11,138 nt of DNA from Halanaerobiaceae bacterium (GTDB lineage Bacteria; Bacillota; Halanaerobiia; Halanaerobiales; Halarsenatibacteraceae), in NCBI GenBank assembly GCA_003554685.1, contig PWHA01000155.1:1-11138 (forward strand), read 5' to 3'. The first letter of the stretch is position 1. Each line of letters starts with the position of its first letter. The notes beneath the pieces are model-generated. The model did not search any database. It was not told the DNA's origin and saw only the letters and a program-made list of their open reading frames with translations. Positions 6,410 to 11,138 of the stretch are shown here, piece by piece. The position numbers and the translations under genes were made by a program.

Positions 6410-8014
6410 CTATAACAGAATATCTCTCCGTTTATACCCCAGGAAACCTGCTATCATCAAAATCAGGGAAATTGCAGTTAATATTATTAACATCCCGAAA
6501 TTAATTTCCTCAATTGGAACTTTCGGCACATAACCAAAGGGAGTTAATCCCGCCATCCAGTCAGGAACCTGCAGCATTTCACCAAGATATATTACGAAAA
6601 AAGAATAACCCAGATAAATCCAGCTGATGAAGGCCGCCCGGGGTTTGAAGCCTATTATCAGCACAGTCAGGCCGATCAGGGCCCAGACTGCCGGCAGATA
6701 AACCAGAGAGCTCTTTAAGACAGCATCCAGGGATACGGGGTCATCCATTACTGCTGCCGCTGCAGTCCACATACCTGCAGCAGAGAGAAAGAGCATCATC
6801 AGGCTGGCAGTCAGTGAAATGAAAAGATAACTTCCCATGACCTGTTTTCGGGAAACAGCCCGGGCCAGCAGATGTTCTATCCGTCCGGCCTTTTCCTCGC
6901 CTCTGACCTTCAATATCATTATCAGGGCGGGAACTGTCGATATTATTGCAATTACCGACATCAAAGTGGCCACAAATTGATCCACAAAGGGTATATCTTC
7001 TGCAATGATAAATATTTCCCGATACATTTCCACACTCTCCAGGAAGGCGTCCACATCTCCAAAGACAGACCCATAAGATGCACCCAGGATAAAGAGCCCG
7101 GCAGCCCAGCTAATTAAACTGGTACGCTGCAGTTTCAGTGCCAGTCCCAGGGGATTTTGCAGCCAGGAAGAAGCTGTTTTTCGACCGGGTTTAGCTGGTA
7201 ACATTCCTGCCTCTAAATCCCTCAGAGAATTCAGTTTAAAGGCTGCTGCTGTGATAATCAGGGCTGCACCGACGGTTAGTAACAGCGGCCACCAGTAATT
7301 ATTGACATACACCTGGGTCTGGGTAATCCAGCCAAGTGGAGAAAGCAGGGAGAGTGCCTCACTGCTGACATCACCGAGGGCCCGAATAAGATAAGAAAGG
7401 CCCAGAAACATAATGGAATAACCGATAGCACTTCTTGTATTTGCAGTTAACTGGACGAATAAGGCCGTGACAGCCGTAAAGAAAATTCCCGCTGCTCCCA
7501 GAGTAGCACCGTAGAGGAGAGAGCCCGGCAGATCTATACTTTCAATTCCCAGCAGAAAGAGTCCGGCACCTGTCAGCAGAGCCAGCAGAATGTTGACTGA
7601 AAAAGACACCAAAGTGGTGGCAGTAATGTTGGATAGTCTTCCTACCGGCAGAGAACGAATCATTTCAATCCGGCCGCTTTCTTCGTCCCTTCTGGTATGC
7701 CGGGCAACCAGAAATATGCTCATGACAGCTACAGCGATTGCAGTAAGTATCAGCATGGTATGGGCCATCATGGCCCCATAGGTATAGTTATCCAGGCCGT
7801 AACCCGGCCCCACCATCGCTGTCATGGCAGGATTTCTCATGGTTTCGGCGTAGGTCATTATTTCCTGACGGGTGGTAAAAAGGTTGGTGTAGGCAGCAGC
7901 TACAATCATGGTAAGCGCGGTTATAATAATGAGCCAGATGGCAATTCGGATCCTGTCTCTTCGCAGAATTAACCGGGCCAGCCGGCCAGAATTATGAAAT
8001 AATCTGCCTGTCAT
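6410..8014 (-). CDS. ABC-2 type exporter permease with two homologous halves
   Basis: A 534-residue integral membrane protein with about 12 hydrophobic segments, like the permeases annotated as exporters of polyketide antibiotics. It is an internal duplication: RRDEESGRIEMIRSLPVGR (108-126) is echoed by RGEEKAGRIEHLLARAVSRK (371-390), and LSPLGW (224-229) followed by a helix and LRDLEAG is echoed by LTPFGY (490-495) followed by a helix and KRRDILL at the end. The conserved EE..GRIE loop after the second helix of each half probably contacts the ATPase. Because both halves are in one chain, a single permease can pair with the ATPase dimer. It overlaps the ATPase stop by one base (TGATG) and has GGAGGTGA seven to eight bases ahead of its ATG, so translation is coupled. 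Exported substrate unknown. Confidence 0.85.
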   Translation of the reverse strand: MTGRLFHNSGRLARLILRRDRIRIAIWLIIITALTMIVAAAYTNLFTTRQEIMTYAETMRNPAMTAMVGPGYGLDNYTYGAMMAHTMLILTAIAVAVMSIFLVARHTRRDEESGRIEMIRSLPVGRLSNITATTLVSFSVNILLALLTGAGLFLLGIESIDLPGSLLYGATLGAAGIFFTAVTALFVQLTANTRSAIGYSIMFLGLSYLIRALGDVSSEALSLLSPLGWITQTQVYVNNYWWPLLLTVGAALIITAAAFKLNSLRDLEAGMLPAKPGRKTASSWLQNPLGLALKLQRTSLISWAAGLFILGASYGSVFGDVDAFLESVEMYREIFIIAEDIPFVDQFVATLMSVIAIISTVPALIMILKVRGEEKAGRIEHLLARAVSRKQVMGSYLFISLTASLMMLFLSAAGMWTAAAAVMDDPVSLDAVLKSSLVYLPAVWALIGLTVLIIGFKPRAAFISWIYLGYSFFVIYLGEMLQVPDWMAGLTPFGYVPKVPIEEINFGMLIILTAISLILMIAGFLGYKRRDILL

Positions 8015-8907
8015 CAGGACTCACCTCCATCATCCCGATAATGGTCCATAAATACATCCTCTAATTTTGGCGGAGAGCTTTCCAGTTTCTTAACCCCAAA
8101 CTTGCTGATATGCTCGATCACCTTATCCAGCTGTTCCGTATCCACCAGGAAGGTTACCCCTTTATTCTGCTTCTTTACATCATGAATGCCCTCAACACTC
8201 TCCAGAGAGGAAATTTCCTTTTTTGTCTCCAGAACCATTCTGGTTCTGGTTAAATGCCGCAGATCATCAAGACTTCCGGATTCAATGATTTTGCCCTGAC
8301 GGATGATGCTGACTTTATCACAGAGTCTCTCCACCTCAGACAGAATATGGCTGGAAAGAAAGACGGTTTTGCCTTTCTCTTTGAATTCCATGACACATTC
8401 CTGGAAAACCTTCTCCATCAGAGGATCAAGACCGGAGGAAGGTTCATCCAGCAGATACAGATCTGCTTCAGCAGCAAAGGCGGCAACCAGAGCAACTTTC
8501 TGCCGGTTTCCTTTGGAATAAGAACGACATTTTTTTGTGGGATCCAGGTCAAATCTTTCGATAAGTTCCTCCCGGCGGGATTTATGAGTATTACCCCGCA
8601 GTTGCACAAATAGATCAATAATCTCACCGCCGGTTAAATTCGGCCACAGATTAACTTCGCCGGGCACATAGGCAATCCGTTTATGAATTTCTACAGCATT
8701 ATGCCAGGCATCCCGGCCGAAAACAGCAGCATTACCCCTGTCAGCCTGAAGAATTCCCAGCAGTATTCTGATTGTTGTGGTTTTACCTGCCCCGTTGGGA
8801 CCGATATAGCCGTAAACTTCCCCCTTATTTACTTCTAGATTTATGCCATCTAAAGCCCTTACTGTCCCAAAATTTTTAGATAAATTCTCGATATTTATTG
8901 CTGTCAT
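8014..8907 (-). CDS. ABC transporter ATP-binding protein (multidrug/antibiotic exporter type)
   Basis: A 297-residue cytoplasmic ATPase that powers the permease encoded next. Walker A is GPNGAGKTT (36-44). The Q-loop region reads YVPGEVNLWPNLTGGE (80-95), where this subfamily lacks the usual Gln. The signature is YSKGNRQK (130-137) in place of LSGGQ, also common in this branch. Walker B and the catalytic Glu are LYLLDEP (150-156), the D-loop is SSGLD (157-161) and the switch His is in SSH (185-187). A C-terminal extension of about 85 residues ends with KLEDVFMDHYR, typical of ABC-2 exporter ATPases. The ATG overlaps the TGA of the repressor gene by four bases (ATGA), and the stop overlaps the permease start, so all three genes form one operon. 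Confidence 0.93.
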   Translation of the reverse strand: MTAINIENLSKNFGTVRALDGINLEVNKGEVYGYIGPNGAGKTTTIRILLGILQADRGNAAVFGRDAWHNAVEIHKRIAYVPGEVNLWPNLTGGEIIDLFVQLRGNTHKSRREELIERFDLDPTKKCRSYSKGNRQKVALVAAFAAEADLYLLDEPSSGLDPLMEKVFQECVMEFKEKGKTVFLSSHILSEVERLCDKVSIIRQGKIIESGSLDDLRHLTRTRMVLETKKEISSLESVEGIHDVKKQNKGVTFLVDTEQLDKVIEHISKFGVKKLESSPPKLEDVFMDHYRDDGGES

Positions 8908-9557
8908 CTCCCGGTCATCTCCTGTCGGTAGTATATTTTTTTCAAAAGATCCAGAAAGTCGTGAAATTCATCCCAGTAAGGCTCGAATTCAATCTCAGCT
9001 ATCATTTTTCCTTTCAGCTTGCTGATCAGCTCCCTTTCGTATCCTTCCATTGACCAGCTGATAAGCTTGATTATCCGGTCGGGAGATATATCCTGTCTAA
9101 ATAATGAAGTATCGACATTTTTATTAAAGCCTGAAATGATTTGCTTTTTTATTCTTGCTGTCCGGGATAGTAATTCTTCCGGAAGTTCTGAGTTTTTATC
9201 GTTTATATAAACTGCTCCCAGGAAATTGAAAACATCGGGATTTTTGTTGTAGGCCTGCAATTTTAGCTTGCCCATTTTCCTGTATTTTTCTATTAAATCC
9301 CTTTCTTCTTTCTCATCTACTTTATTGAGAAATTCTTTGGTTATAAAATTTAGACTGTACTCAATTAAATATTTATAGAGCTCCTGTTTTGTTTCAAAAT
9401 AATAAAAAAGCGAACCCTTACTTATACCTGCCTTTCCCACAATTCGATTGGTCGAAGCATCTTCATAACCGTTAGCAGTAAATTCTTTGAGAGCTGCTTT
9501 CCGAATTTTTTTCTGCTTTTCTGTATCCAGATTTAAAAATTTTCCCGAAATTTCCAA
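8904..9557 (-). CDS. TetR/AcrR-family transcriptional repressor of the exporter operon
   Basis: A 217-residue regulator. Residues 9-56 form the TetR DNA-binding domain: LDTEKQKKIRKAALKEF, then NGYEDASTNRIVGKAGISKGSLFYYFETKQELYKYL, the well-kept family signature. The remaining about 150 helical residues should bind the inducer and dimerise. The frame is open further back to 9629, but those codons are the promoter and operators, so the start is taken as TTG 9557, which follows a G-rich ribosome site (AGGGGGG) with short spacing. It is first in an operon with the ABC ATPase (4-base overlap) and permease. Two matching operators lie at its own promoter, so it should repress itself and the exporter until a toxic ligand releases it. 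The ligand cannot be told from sequence. Confidence 0.9.
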   Translation of the reverse strand: MEISGKFLNLDTEKQKKIRKAALKEFTANGYEDASTNRIVGKAGISKGSLFYYFETKQELYKYLIEYSLNFITKEFLNKVDEKEERDLIEKYRKMGKLKLQAYNKNPDVFNFLGAVYINDKNSELPEELLSRTARIKKQIISGFNKNVDTSLFRQDISPDRIIKLISWSMEGYERELISKLKGKMIAEIEFEPYWDEFHDFLDLLKKIYYRQEMTGR

Positions 9558-9567
9558 ACACCCCCCT

Positions 9568-9608
9568 GGTACTATTGAATTGACCGACTTGGTCAATTCA
9601 ATAGTACC
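9568..9608. promoter_or_regulatory. TetR operator 1 inside a perfect 18-bp inverted repeat
   Basis: GGTACTATTGAATTGACC (9568-9585) and its exact complement (9591-9608) flank a 5-base centre. The core TTGACCGACTTGGTCAA (9580-9596) is the same 17-mer as operator 2 apart from two changes. It covers the predicted transcription start of the repressor gene. In RNA the arms would also form a strong hairpin just ahead of the ribosome site. Confidence 0.85.
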
Positions 9609-9629
9609 ATATTTGACTGATTTGGTCAA
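9601..9629 (-). promoter_or_regulatory. Promoter of the repressor-exporter operon
   Basis: On the minus strand, TTGACC (9629-9624), a 17-nt spacer and TACTAT (9606-9601) give a sigma-A type promoter with start near 9594. Operator 2 covers the -35 box and operator 1 the start point, the arrangement expected for autorepression. Confidence 0.75.
9613..9629. promoter_or_regulatory. TetR operator 2
   Basis: TTGACTGATTTGGTCAA matches operator 1 at 15 of 17 positions, with TTGAC/GTCAA half-sites. The centres are 33 bp apart, near three helical turns, so two dimers could sit on about the same face. It covers the -35 box of the repressor promoter. Confidence 0.8.
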
Positions 9630-9957
9630 TCAAAACTTCTATCTCCATTTCTGCGATTAAAAATTTAGCTGAATTTAAGAAGATTTAAGCTTATTTACCT
9701 TGAAAATGCGCCTTAATATTTTCAGCTATTGTTGTGTCCCGAAGGGGGCATGCGGGTTTATTTTTATGTTAATAGGTTTGAAAAATCAGTAAATATTTTC
9801 ATTTGATCATTAATTACATTAATTATCAATTGATAAAGTATTTTTATCCTGTTATAATCTAGTTTATAGGGTCTTATAATCAGGAATGATAACGGCCCGG
9901 AATAATATATACTGGAAATTGATTAACTTAAAATTTTAACTGAAAGGATGATCTTCA
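9630..9957. other. Divergent intergenic region between repressor and MFS gene
   Basis: About 330 AT-rich bases with no credible gene. A small GC-rich island (CCCGAAGGGGGCATGCGGG, 9738-9756) followed by TTTATTTTT could fold weakly but has no gene ahead of it to terminate. The MFS promoter and a 14-bp palindrome lie at 9823-9858. The TetR operators are over 200 bases from that promoter, so shared control by TetR is doubtful. Confidence 0.5.
9823..9858 (+). promoter_or_regulatory. Promoter of the MFS gene with overlapping palindrome
   Basis: TTGATA (9830-9835), a 17-nt spacer and TATAAT (9853-9858) match the sigma-A consensus at 11 of 12 positions. The perfect 14-bp palindrome TTATCAATTGATAA (9823-9836) covers the -35 box, where a bound dimer could block RNA polymerase. 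The leader to the TTG at 9958 is about 90 bases. Confidence 0.72.
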
Positions 9958-11136
9958 TTGTCAGGGGAGAAGAGTCAGAAATATCAGCCGTCAAAATTTT
10001 TGCTGGGATTAATTCTGACAATGGGAGCTTTTGGGGTTATGGGAGGTGGCCTGGTAGCACCGGGAATTCCTACTATTGGAGCTGCTTTTTCTGCTCCGGA
10101 AGAACAGCTGGGACTTATTTTAAGTGTTTATACCATCTCAGCAGCAGTTAGTCTACCGGTTATCGGATACTTTATTGATACTCTGGGTCGGCGAAAAGTT
10201 GCCCTGCTCTGTCTCACCCTGGACGGGATTGCCGGATTGGGGAGCACCCTGGCTTCCAGCTTTGCTGTCTTACTGGGCTGGAGATTTTTACAGGGTATCG
10301 GGGTGGCAGGTCTTATTCCGGTTGCGATGACGATAATAAGTGATTGTTTTCAGGATGAAAATCGATTGCGGGTTATGGGTATGCTGACCGCTACGATTTC
10401 GATTGGAGCTGTGATCATACCTTCCCTGGGTGGAGCACTTGCTTCGATTGACTGGCGGCTGGTGTTTTCAGTTTACAGTTTTTCTTTGATTCTGGCTCTG
10501 GCTTTTTTCTTCAAACTGCCGGAAACCTCTGCTTCCCGAAAAAATTTAGAACTGAGGGAATTATCGAATCATATTCGCTCATTACTTTCCACGCTTAAAC
10601 TAAAAGATATCCGGGTTATTCTGCTGCAGGCTTTTGCAACTTATTTTTTTCTGTATGCCATGGTAACTTTTTTGCCGGTTTTTATCTACCTGTATCACGG
10701 CATGGGCGAGGTAATTTCAGGGATTTCCCTATCTATTCAGGGATTAATTGGAGCCGTTTTTGCCACCCGGGCTAATTTTTTTGCTAAATACTTAAACTGG
10801 CAGCAGCGGACGGGACTGGGTTTTGTTTTGCTGGCCCTTTCCCTGATTTTGCTTCCTTTCTGGCCGCAGGAAAGTTATTTGATTTTTTTAAGTATGGTAA
10901 TTTACGGCAGCGGTATGGGAATTATAAATCCCACTATTTATAACAGGGTGACTAATCTGCCGCCCGAAGAATTATCCGGTACAGTGATTTCGCTTTTCAA
11001 TACTTTTAAATACATTGGCATGTCTGCTTCGCCCTTGGTTTTAGGACTGCTGTTAATCTATACCAGTTTACCGACGTTATTTGTTATTTCCGGAATCGCA
11101 GCGGCTGCCTGGGCTGGTTCTGTTTTATTGCTGTAA
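9958..11136 (+). CDS. Major facilitator superfamily exporter (drug:H+ antiporter, 12-helix type)
   Basis: A 392-residue inner-membrane transporter with about 12 hydrophobic helices. Motif A, GYFIDTLGRRKV (70-81), sits in the loop after helix 2. The fifth helix carries an antiporter-type motif C (SIGAVIIPSLGGAL, about 147-160), and helix 4 has the RFLQGIGVAGLIPVA stretch with its conserved Arg, so it most resembles the DHA1 drug efflux branch. The product is complete, with TAA at 11134 two bases before the window ends. The start is TTG 9958, with AAAGGA about ten bases upstream. It is transcribed away from the TetR operon. Whether it continues an operon to the right cannot be seen. Substrate unknown; a metabolite or sugar exporter is the main alternative. 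Confidence 0.88.
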   Translation: MSGEKSQKYQPSKFLLGLILTMGAFGVMGGGLVAPGIPTIGAAFSAPEEQLGLILSVYTISAAVSLPVIGYFIDTLGRRKVALLCLTLDGIAGLGSTLASSFAVLLGWRFLQGIGVAGLIPVAMTIISDCFQDENRLRVMGMLTATISIGAVIIPSLGGALASIDWRLVFSVYSFSLILALAFFFKLPETSASRKNLELRELSNHIRSLLSTLKLKDIRVILLQAFATYFFLYAMVTFLPVFIYLYHGMGEVISGISLSIQGLIGAVFATRANFFAKYLNWQQRTGLGFVLLALSLILLPFWPQESYLIFLSMVIYGSGMGIINPTIYNRVTNLPPEELSGTVISLFNTFKYIGMSASPLVLGLLLIYTSLPTLFVISGIAAAAWAGSVLLL

Positions 11137-11138
11137 AA

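Noticed and set aside
9558..9629. N-terminal 24-residue extension of the TetR protein
   Set aside because: These codons coincide with the promoter and both operators, and the resulting residues lie outside the TetR domain. The start at 9557 is preferred.
9738..9756. GC-rich island as a terminator or riboswitch
   Set aside because: Only a 4-bp stem can be drawn, no gene precedes it on the plus strand, and no known riboswitch core is recognisable.

Overview
The window reads as chromosomal DNA from a low-to-moderate GC anaerobic bacterium, most likely a diderm, salt-adapted Firmicute of the Halanaerobiales type. The reasons are acidic predicted proteins, strong Shine-Dalgarno sites, sigma-A style promoters, frequent TTG/GTG starts, and an oligopeptide-binding protein whose export signal has no lipobox cysteine, which fits a periplasm. 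This placement is inference. I see no rRNA, tRNA, CRISPR array or complete mobile element.

Left part (1-5060, plus strand). The tail of an unidentified gene ends at 119. A gene-poor leader of about 500 bases follows, then a cytoplasmic-looking HExxH metallopeptidase (656-1429), a secreted ComEC-like metallo-beta-lactamase protein fused to a ComEA-like helix-hairpin-helix tail (1603-2778), and its usual small partner, DUF3006 (2798-3046). Next come a scrap of an insertion sequence (about 3196-3320) and a perfect-consensus promoter whose -35 box lies inside that scrap. The promoter drives an oligopeptide-binding protein gene (3378-4970) broken by one in-frame TAA at 3711, exactly where the family has the LR-E-GV motif. 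A strong terminator closes the unit.

Middle (5143-6293). A second metallopeptidase gene, about 77% identical to the first over 257 ungapped residues, stands downstream and converges on a csaA-type tRNA-binding protein on the minus strand.

Right part (6410-11136). A minus-strand operon runs from a TetR-family repressor (8904-9557) through an ABC ATPase (8014-8907) to a two-repeat ABC-2 style permease (6410-8014). The genes overlap by 4 nt and 1 nt. Its promoter is covered by two copies of the same 17-bp operator, one inside a perfect 18-bp inverted repeat, so it should be an autorepressed drug or toxic-compound exporter. A divergent MFS exporter gene with its own promoter ends two bases before the window does.

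The points most worth a second look are the paired metallopeptidases around a secreted nuclease-like protein and a peptide-binding protein, the single-base inactivation of that binding protein behind a near-perfect promoter, a 40-base copy of the nuclease gene's start region found ahead of the first peptidase, and the twin TetR operators. I did not find a clearly new system. The nearest candidate is the left-hand peptidase/nuclease cluster.
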